Assembly (NCBI GenBank): GCA_036655895.1
Contig: JAVVPF010000016.1
Coordinates: 1-64,000 of the forward strand
Direction of reading: 5' to 3'
DNA: 64,000 nucleotides
Origin: Cloacibacillus sp.
GTDB taxonomy: Bacteria > Synergistota > Synergistia > Synergistales > Synergistaceae
The notes below the pieces were generated by a model that worked only from the letters and a program-made list of their open reading frames with translations, was not told the DNA's origin and ran no database searches. Shown here piece after piece: positions 1 through 9,271 of the stretch. Numbering within the stretch: position 1 is the stretch's first letter; every line of letters begins with the position of its first letter. A program made the translations under genes and the position numbers.

Positions 1-3000
1 AGCCAGAAGCGACAGCACCGCGAACCCGGCGTTGCAGCCGGAGCCGCTGGAGGAGTCAAGCGGCCTCCATAACTCTTGCGACTGGCTGGTGGAGTCGCCC
101 TGCTCGGAGCGAGAGAGATAGGGCGAAAAAGCTCGTACCGTCACACCGCTATCCGTTGGACACTGCGACGGGTCGTATACGAAACTGAAGGTGTAGTCGT
201 GACCCTCTTTCATCACTGGCCGATCGGCGGCTCCGAGGATAGCGGCAGAATCCTCACCCTTACCGGCAAAGAGGGCGCAGCGCAGCGCCGGTACATAGGC
301 TATCTGCCGTTCTTTGCCGCCCCTGATGATCTTTCCTCCGCTGAAGCCCACTGTGGCGTCGATCCGCAGCTGCTTGTGGCGCGCCTGTTCGTCGAGCTTC
401 GTCTCCTCGTAGCTGATGTCGCCGCTGGCGTCGCGCTTTATCTCATATACCTTGACCTCTTTGACCCTGATAGTGGGACGCTCGGCGGCCGGCAGCGAAG
501 CCTGCGCCGCAGCCGGGCCGTTGGAAACGGTGTTGCCCGAGGCGCCTCCCTTGAAGAGCGCCGGATCATAAGCGCCGACCAGCACCCAGCCGTGATTGTT
601 CTTCGTGCTGAGCTCTTTATCGTTGCATTCGACGACGGCGTGCACCCAGCCTAGTCCCTCTATATCGGGGGCGCGGAAGGTGGCCTCGGTGTTGACCCAG
701 TTGTCCCCTGTGTCAAAGTTCGTAGTACGCCCCAATATTACGCCCAGCGTCTTGGAATCAAATGGCTTATAGCCGTCGCGCGCAGGGTCGGTGGAGGGAT
801 AATTTCGTGTCCCGCTCTCATTGTTCCACGGCTGGAAGTAGAATTTCACCGTTACGCCAACAGCTGTTACAAAACTGTAATTGATGACGCGCAGCTTAAC
901 CTTATAATCCTTCCCCTTCTCCAACAGTTTGGGCGAAAGACCGTCTCCAGTGGTGGCGGTTACGGCGCTCTCCGTCGAGTCAGATTTTATAAAGGTTATG
1001 CCGCGCATCTGGTTTGACGTATATTTGTCTTGGTTCTCCTGAAGGTAGTTGCCCTTGGAATCTGGCTGTCCGGCCGCGCCTCCGTTCTTAATATCGTTAT
1101 TCCATCGGAAGGGCAGCAGCAGCCCAGGATCGGGGTGTGTGGCGTAGGGGCTGGACGGCCCCCAGATCTTGCTCCCGGCCTGCTTAAGTTTGGGCACCGC
1201 GTAACCGACGCAAATCGCGCCGTCGTCCTGCGTGAAATAGGCGGCATCCACGTAGAACTGCATATCTGACGCGCTCCAGTCTTTCGTGTGCTGCGTATAA
1301 TTCACCGCGCCTGGCCAGGACATTGTCACATCGAGCATTTTTGAAGCGTCGGCGGTCGTAGTAGAGTCGGTGCCCCACGCGTAGTCCCCGGTGAGGTCGA
1401 TATTGAGGTGCTGCCGATCATTGTGGCCAAAGGTAGGATGGAAATAGACATGCCCCCCAGCTGTTTGGCGGATCGAATCGTAATCCTGAGTGCCGCTAGA
1501 TGCGCTCGTCTTCATCGTAAATTCGCTGGCATCGGAGTTGCCGATTAGATTATTCTGGCCGCTGACAAATATTTTGCCGTTGAAATCGGCCCACGGATCG
1601 TATTTATCTGCTTCTAGCTTCGCCTCCTTACCCTGCGGGTAGCCTGTTATGTCGGCCAGCCGCTTGGGGTAGGTGAAGAGGTTGTAGGTGTCGTGCAGCG
1701 GCTCATACCACGAAATTTTTCGCCCCGGCGTCGGCGTGAAGACCGAAGCGGTCGTAGTAGGCACCACGTACTGCACATAGTTCTGAAGGGATACTATCTC
1801 CCCCGTCTTGTCGTCAGAGGTCGTAGAATAACGCTTCGATTCGGGCAGCAGGATAGGATAGCGGCAAAGATTGTAGCTGTTGCTCTTGTAATAGATCTGG
1901 TCATCCCTGTCAGCCTTGTATTTAACTTCGAAGCTTAGACTCGACGCATAATTTTTCGTTTGGTTATGGACCTCGTTTCTTGAGTACTGCATGCCAAGGT
2001 CCAGTAGCGGATCGTCCTGTGCATTATTGTTCGCGAACGCTTTTTTCAGCAAACCCTCTCTACGTTCCAAAGCATAGGAGCCTTCGAGACCAAAGTTGCC
2101 CTCGGAAACCTTTGTCGTTGTGCTGGCCTGACCGTAGCTGTCATTGAGCGCCATCGCTGTGTAATAATCTTGCGTTTGGAAGAGCGCGAAGGCATCAAGC
2201 GTCACGTCGCCGCTTGCGTCGGCGAGGGGGAGCAGTTCGCTGTCCGCGGCCGAAACCTTATCCCAATGCTTGGGCGGCGCCTGCGTCACCATGGAGAGTT
2301 CGATGTTGTCTTCCACCGTGAGCACGCTCGGCGAGCCGAGCACGAGGCTCTCGCCGTATAAGTCCACGGCGGCGACGCTGGCTCCCATATTGCCGTCCAT
2401 CTGGACGTTGTTATAGCTGGTATGTACCTGGGACAAGAGGCCTTTATCCTTTGACCAGGAGAGAATTCCGAAATCCATATTCGCAGTACCATTCTCCCCG
2501 TTGCCCATGTGAGCGAGCGCGATTTGATGCCGCACAAGGGAACCATTTGTTGGGTAACTGAAGAGGCCCGTCGCGAGGCTGTGGTGCTTGTGGAGCTTAT
2601 TGAGCCACCAGCCTAATTTCGTGGCGCTGTACTCATACTTAGTTCCCGTGTTGGCAATAGCCCCGCCCTGTGTGATATCCCAGTCATGCACCCAGAGCTT
2701 GAGATCGGTGCCTCCGTCGCCCGTGCCAGTAGACCAGACAAGCTCGCCCAAGCTGTCTCCGTCAAAGTCGGCTATCTTGACCTCGATGGAGGGCACAGAA
2801 CTCCACGCGGTCGTGTCTGTAAGGTAGAAACCCAACTTACCCAGAAAACTGCGGTCGACGTGCCGGATCAAAGTATAGCCTTTATTGTCTTTATTGTCTT
2901 TTTTGTTTTTTTTCAGCGAACAAATGCTCATATATACATAGGAATCTTTGTCGGTAACGCTCGGTGAATCGGCATGGATATAGACAAGTTCGTCACTGCC

Positions 3001-4137
3001 ATCGCCGTTGATGTCGCCCGCCGCAAGACCGACGCTGTTATGCTGCAGGAAGCTGCTGCCGTCCGCCATGTTTTGAGTGTTGTAGACGCACTCCCCCTGA
3101 TAACCCTTCTCAATATCATAATTCACGCGGTATATCTCAAGCTGGTTGGCGCGGCTCTGGTTGGCGCCGCCACCGTGGATGAGCGTGTAATAGATGGCGA
3201 TCTCGTCGCGTCCATCGCCGTCAAAGTCGCCCTTCGTCATACGGATGCTGTTTGCTGGCGTAACGCCGGACTGGCCGCCGACTACGCTGCTGCCGGTGGC
3301 GAGGATGCTGCTTTCGCTGCCGTTGACTTCCGTAGTGATGACGTCGCCAGAGCCCGTCGACATGTAGTTGTAGAGCGACTTGCCGTCGACAAGCAGTATC
3401 TTCACGAGCGGCTTGTCTTTGTTCTTCACATAGGTGAGGGCATAATCCGTATAGCCGTCGCCGTTCCAGTCAGAGGCGACCAGGTCGTGCGCGGTGTTCT
3501 GGTCGAGCGCGGGGGCGTCGCCCATAATACCGTCGCGGTTGTACTTAAACTGGTATACGGGGGAATACAGATGCTCGGGCAAATGGTATAGGCCAAGGTT
3601 TTTCCCGTCAGCCCACATGTCAAGCCAGATACTGTTTGTCCCGCCGTTGTGCCGCACCAGATAGGAGGTGACGAGCACGTTCTGCGGCACTCCTGTAAAC
3701 GTAGTGACGCCGTAGAACGCTTGATCCGCAGAGAGCGTCACCGTCTTCACCGGAGCCGTTCCTTCGGCTACGGAGGAGGCGAAGATGTAATTATTAGAGT
3801 CGCCCGCTCCGTATTCTACAGCCATTCTGACATGTTCTTCGTTTCCGGCACTTGGGGAAAAGACGCTCAGCTTTCCTTTGTCATCTTCCTTCGAGCCGAC
3901 GAAGGTCTTGATGTTGAATGCCGCGTCGCGGTAGGAGACGAGCAGCCTATGATGCGGCAGTATCCTCGACTTCCAGGCTCCGTTCATCGGGTCGACCTGC
4001 AGCTCTGTGGGAAGGCCGGTAATATCCGAGGCCACGCAGACGGCAGCTAAAATCACAAAAGAGAAAAACAACGCGCCAAACCATGTCCCCAGACGTTTCG
4101 CTGCGGGGAAGTTCCACTTCTTCAAACCAGACAACAT
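1..4137 (-). CDS. Large exported FG-GAP/VCBS-type protein with Synerg-CTERM-like tail (3' end outside window)
   Basis: I read an uninterrupted minus-strand frame of 1379 codons that leaves the window at its C-terminus. The ATG at 4137 has a strong GGAGGAGG ribosome site about 8 nt upstream. Residues 1-36 form a signal peptide (KK/KR n-region, hydrophobic core ending VCVA). Aspartate-rich calcium-loop motifs typical of FG-GAP/VCBS beta-propeller repeats occur near residues 223 (DWNGDGYTD), 303 (DFDGDGRDE), 380 (DINGDGSDE) and 460 (DFDGDS). Residues about 1080-1180 look like a CARDB/Ig-type beta-sandwich. The last visible residues, SSSGSGCNAGFAVLSLL from 1362, resemble the Synerg-CTERM sorting signal, with Cys1368 followed by a hydrophobic stretch. 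I infer a surface-anchored protein, possibly an adhesin or glycan-binding protein. The ligand is unknown. It has its own start region and no co-directional neighbour in view. Confidence 0.85.
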   Translation of the reverse strand, partial: MLSGLKKWNFPAAKRLGTWFGALFFSFVILAAVCVASDITGLPTELQVDPMNGAWKSRILPHHRLLVSYRDAAFNIKTFVGSKEDDKGKLSVFSPSAGNEEHVRMAVEYGAGDSNNYIFASSVAEGTAPVKTVTLSADQAFYGVTTFTGVPQNVLVTSYLVRHNGGTNSIWLDMWADGKNLGLYHLPEHLYSPVYQFKYNRDGIMGDAPALDQNTAHDLVASDWNGDGYTDYALTYVKNKDKPLVKILLVDGKSLYNYMSTGSGDVITTEVNGSESSILATGSSVVGGQSGVTPANSIRMTKGDFDGDGRDEIAIYYTLIHGGGANQSRANQLEIYRVNYDIEKGYQGECVYNTQNMADGSSFLQHNSVGLAAGDINGDGSDELVYIHADSPSVTDKDSYVYMSICSLKKNKKDNKDNKGYTLIRHVDRSFLGKLGFYLTDTTAWSSVPSIEVKIADFDGDSLGELVWSTGTGDGGTDLKLWVHDWDITQGGAIANTGTKYEYSATKLGWWLNKLHKHHSLATGLFSYPTNGSLVRHQIALAHMGNGENGTANMDFGILSWSKDKGLLSQVHTSYNNVQMDGNMGASVAAVDLYGESLVLGSPSVLTVEDNIELSMVTQAPPKHWDKVSAADSELLPLADASGDVTLDAFALFQTQDYYTAMALNDSYGQASTTTKVSEGNFGLEGSYALERREGLLKKAFANNNAQDDPLLDLGMQYSRNEVHNQTKNYASSLSFEVKYKADRDDQIYYKSNSYNLCRYPILLPESKRYSTTSDDKTGEIVSLQNYVQYVVPTTTASVFTPTPGRKISWYEPLHDTYNLFTYPKRLADITGYPQGKEAKLEADKYDPWADFNGKIFVSGQNNLIGNSDASEFTMKTSASSGTQDYDSIRQTAGGHVYFHPTFGHNDRQHLNIDLTGDYAWGTDSTTTADASKMLDVTMSWPGAVNYTQHTKDWSASDMQFYVDAAYFTQDDGAICVGYAVPKLKQAGSKIWGPSSPYATHPDPGLLLPFRWNNDIKNGGAAGQPDSKGNYLQENQDKYTSNQMRGITFIKSDSTESAVTATTGDGLSPKLLEKGKDYKVKLRVINYSFVTAVGVTVKFYFQPWNNESGTRNYPSTDPARDGYKPFDSKTLGVILGRTTNFDTGDNWVNTEATFRAPDIEGLGWVHAVVECNDKELSTKNNHGWVLVGAYDPALFKGGASGNTVSNGPAAAQASLPAAERPTIRVKEVKVYEIKRDASGDISYEETKLDEQARHKQLRIDATVGFSGGKIIRGGKERQIAYVPALRCALFAGKGEDSAAILGAADRPVMKEGHDYTFSFVYDPSQCPTDSGVTVRAFSPYLSRSEQGDSTSQSQELWRPLDSSSGSGCNAGFAVLSLLA

Positions 4138-4939
4138 CGCAACATCCTCCTCCACCGTTCTTTGTCTTGTATACCGCGCCTTGGCGCAGCATACCTTCGA
4201 GAACAGCGTAATAAAATATGGGCAAAAAGATAGCTTTTGTTTTGTAACCGCGTTTACTATTATCCGCTTATTATAATATAAATTTCGGCCGTTGTGCGCA
4301 TTTTATTGCACGTTATTACAATTGGCAATGCCATTTGCACGAAATATTACACACAAGGACGCACCAGTACCGCACGGCATGCAAAACCTTATTTTATCCA
4401 CCTAATACTGGAAGGCTCGCCGCGAGCGGCGGGCGGTATTTTCAGAATCCGCGCTGCGCGCCAGAGCGGCAACACAGTAAAGCGCCAATCCAGTCTCAAA
4501 TGTATGAGAAAATGTCACTCAAACGAGCCTTAAATCGTCTGAAACTATGTCACTTTTCATCGTCCTGTAAAACATGTGCAGACGAAGTCAACAATGCGGC
4601 CTTGTGGTCCTTTGGGCAAAGCTGGGAGATCGCGGGTACTCAAGAAGCATCGCTGCACTTTATCGCGTACCGAGAAAAGGGGATTGACAAGGAAGAAACC
4701 GGCGAATCAAAAAAATATATTATATTATTATATTTATATTATTATATATAGAAGGCTTTTTTGGTTGCCGTGTAACAGAGGTTTGACAAACCTACACAGA
4801 AACGCCGGGGGCGGTCGGCGAGAGCCATTGACAGGTCGTATCTTTATGCCTATAATTACGAGGTTCTAGAATACGCTTGGTGCGGGCCTTAAAAGCCATA
4901 GGGCTGCCTGACACACAGCGGAGGAGGGTATTGATAAGT
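4138..4939. other. AT-rich intergenic region between divergent genes
   Basis: This gap of about 800 bp separates the divergent secreted-protein gene and rplU. It contains a 37-bp run of only A and T near 4714-4750, a small G+C inverted repeat near 4413-4425, and two copies of ATGTCACT 35 bp apart (4512 and 4547). A convincing sigma70 promoter sits at the rplU end. A TATAAT-like hexamer near 4270 could serve the leftward gene, but no good -35 goes with it. I see no gene: the open frames here lack ribosome sites and run through the A/T tract. Confidence 0.6.
4828..4856 (+). promoter_or_regulatory. Consensus sigma70 promoter for rplU-rpmA
   Basis: TTGACA at 4828-4833 and TATAAT at 4851-4856 are both perfect consensus hexamers with the optimal 17-bp spacer. 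Transcription should start near 4863. That leaves a leader of about 77 nt before rplU. The strength fits a ribosomal-protein operon. Confidence 0.9.
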
Positions 4940-5251
4940 ATGTATGCAGTAATCGAACAGGGCGGTAAGCAGTACAGAGTCACAGAGGGCGACAAGTTCA
5001 GAATGGAAAAGATCCATGCTGAAGACGGAGCACAGGTAGCGTTTGACAAGGTAATTCTCCTCGGCAAAGACGACGGCGCGGTAATCGGCGCTCCTTATGT
5101 GGACGGAGCTTCGGTAACGGCAAAGGTTCTCGAAAGCGGAAAGGATGACAAAGTCATCGTCTTCAAGTACCGCAGAAAGAAGAACTACCGCAAATTCCGC
5201 GGTCACCGTCAGCAGTACACGCTCATTCAGATCGAATCAGTAAACGGTTAG
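4940..5251 (+). CDS. rplU: 50S ribosomal protein L21
   Basis: This encodes L21, a 23S rRNA-binding protein of the large subunit. The protein is 103 residues, the usual family length. It opens MYAVIEQGGKQYRV, the hallmark L21 N-terminus, and its C-terminal half holds the basic stretch KYRRKKNYRKFRGHRQ. I start at the ATG at 4940, about 11 nt after a GGAGGAGGG ribosome site. A longer upstream frame from 4877 would add residues that no L21 has. It is followed after 27 nt by rpmA, the universal L21-L27 pairing, and is driven by the consensus promoter at 4828-4856. Confidence 0.97.
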   Translation: MYAVIEQGGKQYRVTEGDKFRMEKIHAEDGAQVAFDKVILLGKDDGAVIGAPYVDGASVTAKVLESGKDDKVIVFKYRRKKNYRKFRGHRQQYTLIQIESVNG

Positions 5252-5278
5252 TTTTCTACACAAGGAGGATACCTGATT

Positions 5279-5536
5279 ATGGCACATAAAAAAGGACAAG
5301 GAAGTTCAACCAACGGTCGCGACAGTCAGCCTAAATATCTTGGCGTAAAGCGCGGCGACGGCTCTTTTGTAAACGCGGGCACAATAATCGTGCGTCAGAG
5401 GGGCACTAAGTTCCACCCCGGACAGCACACAGGACTTGGCCGCGACTTCACTATCTTCGCGCTCGTCCCCGGCAAGGTTCGTTTCCTGACAAAGGCTGAC
5501 CGCAAATACGTAACCATCGAGCCTGAATCACTCTAA
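5279..5536 (+). CDS. rpmA: 50S ribosomal protein L27
   Basis: This encodes L27, whose N-terminal tail reaches the peptidyl-transferase centre. The 85-residue protein begins [16 protein letters not shown], the conserved mature N-terminus. It lacks the cleaved leader seen in Firmicutes L27, and no Prp-type protease gene lies between rplU and rpmA, where Firmicutes carry one. A strong AGGAGG site precedes the ATG. A rho-independent terminator follows at 5562-5596, so rplU-rpmA appears to form a two-gene operon, with obgE transcribed separately or by read-through. Confidence 0.97.
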   Translation: MAHKKGQGSSTNGRDSQPKYLGVKRGDGSFVNAGTIIVRQRGTKFHPGQHTGLGRDFTIFALVPGKVRFLTKADRKYVTIEPESL

Positions 5537-5561
5537 TAACAGTTTAACAAGACTATTGTAC

Positions 5562-5596
5562 AGGGGGCCCTCAATCGGAGCAGGCCCTCTTTTTTT
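5562..5596 (+). terminator. Rho-independent terminator after rpmA
   Basis: An 8-bp G+C stem (AGGGGGCC pairing with GGCCCTCT, one G-U pair) encloses a 12-nt loop and is followed by a run of seven T. It lies 26 nt after the rpmA stop. Confidence 0.85.
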
Positions 5597-5670
5597 CTGA
5601 TATTTACCGGACGCTTTTTAGGTAAATTAGGATTATGATACTATAGATTTTTATGAAATGAGGTGAAGCT

Positions 5671-7161
5671 ATGAAATTTATCGACTCAATGCGTATGTCC
5701 ATCAAGGCCGGACGCGGCGGAAACGGATGCATGAGCTTTCTGCGCGAACGGTTCAAGCCAAACGGAGGACCGGACGGCGGAAACGGAGGACGCGGCGGCA
5801 GCGTCATATTTGAAGCTACAAACAACCTGCAGACCTTAGCCGACCTTGAGTATATGCATCATATACGGGGAGAAAACGGCGGGCACGGCAAAGGCTCCAT
5901 GAGAAACGGCTCCGCCGGCGAAGATAAAATAATCTACGTTCCATGCGGAACGGTCATCTACGACGCGGAGACAAACGAAGGCTACGCGGACCTCGTTGAG
6001 CCGCACGACCGCTTTATGGCCGCGCGCGGCGGACGCGGAGGGCGCGGAAACAGATACTTCGCAAGCTCGGCGCGCAAAGCGCCGCGTTTCAGCGAAGAGG
6101 GGCGTCTCGGGGAAGAGGTGAAGCTGCGCCTTGAGCTGCGCCTCATAGCGGACGTAGGGCTGATAGGACTTCCCAACGTCGGCAAATCAAGCATTCTTGC
6201 CGCCATATCCAACGCGCAGCCGAAGATAGCGAACTATCCCTTCACGACGCTTTCGCCCAACCTGGGCGTTCTGAATACCGGCGATGAAAACATCGTCATA
6301 GCCGACATCCCCGGCCTCATCGAGGGCGCCTCGGAGAACAAGGGCCTCGGCCTCGAATTTCTGCGCCACGTGGACCGCACGCGCCTTCTTATCCATGTTT
6401 TGAGCCTTGAAAGCGGAGATTATGATACAATAATCAAAGACTTTGAGATCGTTCGGAATGAAATGAAGAGCTACGATCCAGAGATGGAAGAGCGCCCATA
6501 TTTCGTCGCGGCAAACAAGCTCGACGAAGTAGACGATGACACGGCACACCAGCTCGTTGAAAAGCTGACGGCCCATTTCGCGAACCTCGGAGTAAGGCTC
6601 ATAGCCTCAAGCGCGCTTACCGAAGAGGGGATACCGCAGCTTGTAAAAGAGATAATCTCGTTTACAAACGAGCATCCGCGCCCCGAAAGCAACGTGAGGC
6701 TCTTTGCGCTCGAAGAAAGAACTCCGGAAAAGACGCCGGTAAGAAGGCGCAACAAAATACAGATAATCACACTCCACGGCGGCGGCTTCAGGGTCATGCA
6801 CCATCAGCTCGAAGAGGCGGCGGAACGCTACGACTTCAGCCAGGAAGAGAACGCGGCGCGCTTTACAAGGCTGCTTCGCAAGTTCAAAGTAGAAGAGCTG
6901 CTCGCCGCGGCGGGCGCCATACCGGGAGATGCGGTAGCAATCGGGTACAAAGAATTTAACTTCTATCCCGACTATTATCCCGAAGAAATGCCGGCGGACG
7001 AGACGGACTACGACGATGCCGACACAGACGACGGCGCGCAGGAAGCCCTCTGCCAGACGGAATCAGGAAACGAAGCCGATACAGAAGACGGAGCATCGGA
7101 AAACGACGCCGTGCAGGAAGACGAAGCAGAGGCCGCAAACGCAGAAACGCAGGACCAATAA
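5671..7161 (+). CDS. obgE: Obg-family GTPase (ribosome assembly, stress control)
   Basis: Obg/CgtA binds the 50S subunit during assembly and links GTP level to growth. Residues 1-158 form the glycine-rich Obg fold. The GTPase domain follows with G1 GLPNVGKS (166-173), G3 DIPG (212-215) and G4 NKLD (282-285). The G5 region is near 314. An OCT domain spans roughly 345-425. From about residue 437 to 496 the protein ends in an Asp/Glu-rich low-complexity tail, which makes it (496 residues) longer than a typical Obg of about 430. The start at 5671 has an AGGTGA site. Position after L21-L27 is the classical rplU-rpmA-obg arrangement, and nadD follows by 23 nt. Confidence 0.96.
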   Translation: MKFIDSMRMSIKAGRGGNGCMSFLRERFKPNGGPDGGNGGRGGSVIFEATNNLQTLADLEYMHHIRGENGGHGKGSMRNGSAGEDKIIYVPCGTVIYDAETNEGYADLVEPHDRFMAARGGRGGRGNRYFASSARKAPRFSEEGRLGEEVKLRLELRLIADVGLIGLPNVGKSSILAAISNAQPKIANYPFTTLSPNLGVLNTGDENIVIADIPGLIEGASENKGLGLEFLRHVDRTRLLIHVLSLESGDYDTIIKDFEIVRNEMKSYDPEMEERPYFVAANKLDEVDDDTAHQLVEKLTAHFANLGVRLIASSALTEEGIPQLVKEIISFTNEHPRPESNVRLFALEERTPEKTPVRRRNKIQIITLHGGGFRVMHHQLEEAAERYDFSQEENAARFTRLLRKFKVEELLAAAGAIPGDAVAIGYKEFNFYPDYYPEEMPADETDYDDADTDDGAQEALCQTESGNEADTEDGASENDAVQEDEAEAANAETQDQ

Positions 7162-7184
7162 ATAACTGAATGGGAGCAATGGAT

Positions 7185-7796
7185 ATGACCGAAGAAATTC
7201 GAAAGATCGGCATAATGGGGGGAACGTTCGACCCGATCCACTATGGGCATCTTTTGGCCGCTGACGAAGCGAGGGCCGCTTTTGGCCTTTCCGAGGTCAT
7301 ATTCGTTCCCACGGGACAGCCGCCGCACAAAGCCGACAAAAAGGTGACCTCCGCAGAAGACCGCTTCATTATGACGGAACTTGCCACAGTAAGCTGCCCC
7401 TTTTTCAGCGTTTCGCGCGTTGAGAGAGACAGAAACGGCGCCAGCTACACGATAGACACGCTGCGTGAACTCAAAGCCATGCCGGAATATAACGGCGCCA
7501 AATTTTACTTCATCACAGGACTGGACGCCGTCCTGGACATCGTGACATGGAAAAACCCGGAAATATTGATGGACATGTGCCAGTTTGTAGCCGTGAGCCG
7601 TCACGGTTACACCAGGAAAAGGATGGAAGAACTGCCGCTTGAGATGCAGGCAAAGATAATCCCGCTTGAGATACCGCTGCTCGCTATTTCCAGCACAGAG
7701 CTGCGGGAACGGATAAGGCAGAACAGAAGCATCCGCTTTATGGTCCCGCCCGCCGTGGAACAGTACATAATGAAAAAATCCCTTTATCAGAACTAA
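7185..7796 (+). CDS. nadD: Nicotinate-nucleotide adenylyltransferase
   Basis: NadD converts nicotinate mononucleotide and ATP to deamido-NAD in NAD synthesis. The 203-residue protein carries the nucleotidyltransferase signature GGTFDPIHYGH near its N-terminus and the C-terminal ISSTELRERI motif, both diagnostic. Three in-frame ATGs lie at 7170, 7179 and 7185. Only 7185 is correctly spaced (8 nt) from GGGAG at 7172-7176, so I chose it. Genes obgE-nadD-LCP-rsfS are closely spaced and co-directional, a grouping common in Gram-positive and related genomes. Confidence 0.95.
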   Translation: MTEEIRKIGIMGGTFDPIHYGHLLAADEARAAFGLSEVIFVPTGQPPHKADKKVTSAEDRFIMTELATVSCPFFSVSRVERDRNGASYTIDTLRELKAMPEYNGAKFYFITGLDAVLDIVTWKNPEILMDMCQFVAVSRHGYTRKRMEELPLEMQAKIIPLEIPLLAISSTELRERIRQNRSIRFMVPPAVEQYIMKKSLYQN

Positions 7797-7811
7797 GACG
7801 GAGGAGTACTT

Positions 7812-9266
7812 TTGAAGCGTTACAAAACAATTATGCTGGTTGTTATACTCGGCCTATTCGCCGTAACCGCGGGAGCCGGGCTCAGGCTCTACTTCGCGTG
7901 GCATGCAAAGGGCGGCGACATCAAAAGCGCTCTCGAAAAAGACATCAATAAAGAGAGCGCCAACTACACAGCCTTAAAAGACCAGGGGAAATTCAACATC
8001 CTTTTGATGGGGGAAGACGACGTCGAAGGCTCTAGGAGATCCGACACCATCCTCTTCATAACCATCGACATAGACGACAAAAACATGAGGGTCATGTCGC
8101 TGCCGCGCGACACAAGGGTGGAGATACCGCACCACGGCACGCAGAAGCTGAACCACGCCTTTGCATTCGGCGGGCCGGACCTCATGAAGGCCACAGTTGA
8201 AAAATACCTTGACGAGCCTATCCTGTACACCGTAGTTGTTGACTATGACAGCTTTCCCGAGTTTGTAGACATGCTGGGCGGGGTAGAGGTGGACGTCCAA
8301 AAAAGAATGCGCTACGTCGACCGCGCCGGCAAGCTTGACATCAATATCCAGCCCGGCAAGCAGGTGCTGAACGGGACGACCGCCCTGCACTTCGTCCGCT
8401 TCAGAAAAGACGCGCTCGGCGACATCGGACGCATCCAAAGACAGCAGCAGTTCATAAAGGCGCTGATCAAAAAGGCCTACGACCCCAGAGTCATCATAAA
8501 GTTCCCGGAGCTTGCCACACAGGCCATGAAGATATTTAAAACCGACATGTCGCCCACGCTTGCCGTACAGCTTGCCGGCTTCGTCCAGAACGAACTTGGC
8601 CGCGACAACATGTACTTCTCGACGCTCCACGGCGAACCCGCCATGATAAACAGGCTCAGTTACTGGGTTGGCGACGTAAAATCGGCGCACGCCTTCATCA
8701 ACGCGCCTATTGCCGAACTGATCTCAGGAGACATCACGGAAAACGTGGGGAAGGGCAAGCGTCAGGTACATTTCTCAAACGCGCTTGACGAACTTGACGA
8801 CGGAACAAAGAACAAAGCGGCCGCAGCGTCGGCGGACAAAGGCGCTCCGGCTCCCGGCAAGCAGGAAGCGCAGACAAAGCAGATGACAAAAGAAGATATA
8901 ATTGCTATCATCCAATCAATGCCTGAATCGGTCGCGGTGCTCAACGGAACAGGGAAGAACGGCGTCAGCTCGGAAATCTCCACAAGGCTCCAGCAGCTTG
9001 GAGTAGACGTCACGTATTCCGGAAACGCGAAACACTTTGACTATCAGCACTGCAACGTCATCTATCCGACGAAGGCGGCGCCGGGCGTCGTAAAAACGGC
9101 AACGATATTGGGAAGCCTGCTTCAGGTACCTAAAAACCTTGTGAGGCCCAGCAACCAGGCCTTCTATGCGTCGATAATAGCGGGGCACGATTACAAAAAG
9201 CTTGTCGTTATTTTGGACGACATGCTGAAAATTTCAACTCAGAAAAAGACAAACCAGGAGGGATAA
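7812..9266 (+). CDS. LytR-CpsA-Psr (LCP) family protein with LytR_C domain
   Basis: LCP enzymes transfer lipid-linked glycopolymers to peptidoglycan or other acceptors outside the membrane. The 484-residue protein has one N-terminal membrane helix (about 7-29). An LCP catalytic domain follows (about 60-215), with the SLPRDTRVEI core, a GGVEVDV segment, the arginine-containing ALHFVRFRKD motif, and RIQRQQQFI. After a low-complexity linker, a LytR_C domain lies near 365-455. The start is TTG at 7812 behind GGAGGAG. It lies between nadD and rsfS, 15 nt after nadD and 5 nt before rsfS. The acceptor polymer cannot be told from sequence. Confidence 0.9.
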   Translation: MKRYKTIMLVVILGLFAVTAGAGLRLYFAWHAKGGDIKSALEKDINKESANYTALKDQGKFNILLMGEDDVEGSRRSDTILFITIDIDDKNMRVMSLPRDTRVEIPHHGTQKLNHAFAFGGPDLMKATVEKYLDEPILYTVVVDYDSFPEFVDMLGGVEVDVQKRMRYVDRAGKLDINIQPGKQVLNGTTALHFVRFRKDALGDIGRIQRQQQFIKALIKKAYDPRVIIKFPELATQAMKIFKTDMSPTLAVQLAGFVQNELGRDNMYFSTLHGEPAMINRLSYWVGDVKSAHAFINAPIAELISGDITENVGKGKRQVHFSNALDELDDGTKNKAAAASADKGAPAPGKQEAQTKQMTKEDIIAIIQSMPESVAVLNGTGKNGVSSEISTRLQQLGVDVTYSGNAKHFDYQHCNVIYPTKAAPGVVKTATILGSLLQVPKNLVRPSNQAFYASIIAGHDYKKLVVILDDMLKISTQKKTNQEG

Positions 9267-9271
9267 CTTTT

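Noticed and set aside
76-654. Plus-strand open frame of 192 codons
   Set aside because: It is antisense to the continuous, signal-peptide-bearing secreted protein gene; no ribosome site or family motif.
4512-4560. ATGTCACT repeats as an IS21-type element end
   Set aside because: No transposase, no matching second terminus and no target duplication are visible.
4335-4751. Plus-strand frame of 138 codons in the gap before rplU
   Set aside because: No ribosome site, biased composition, and it ends by reading through the A/T tract.
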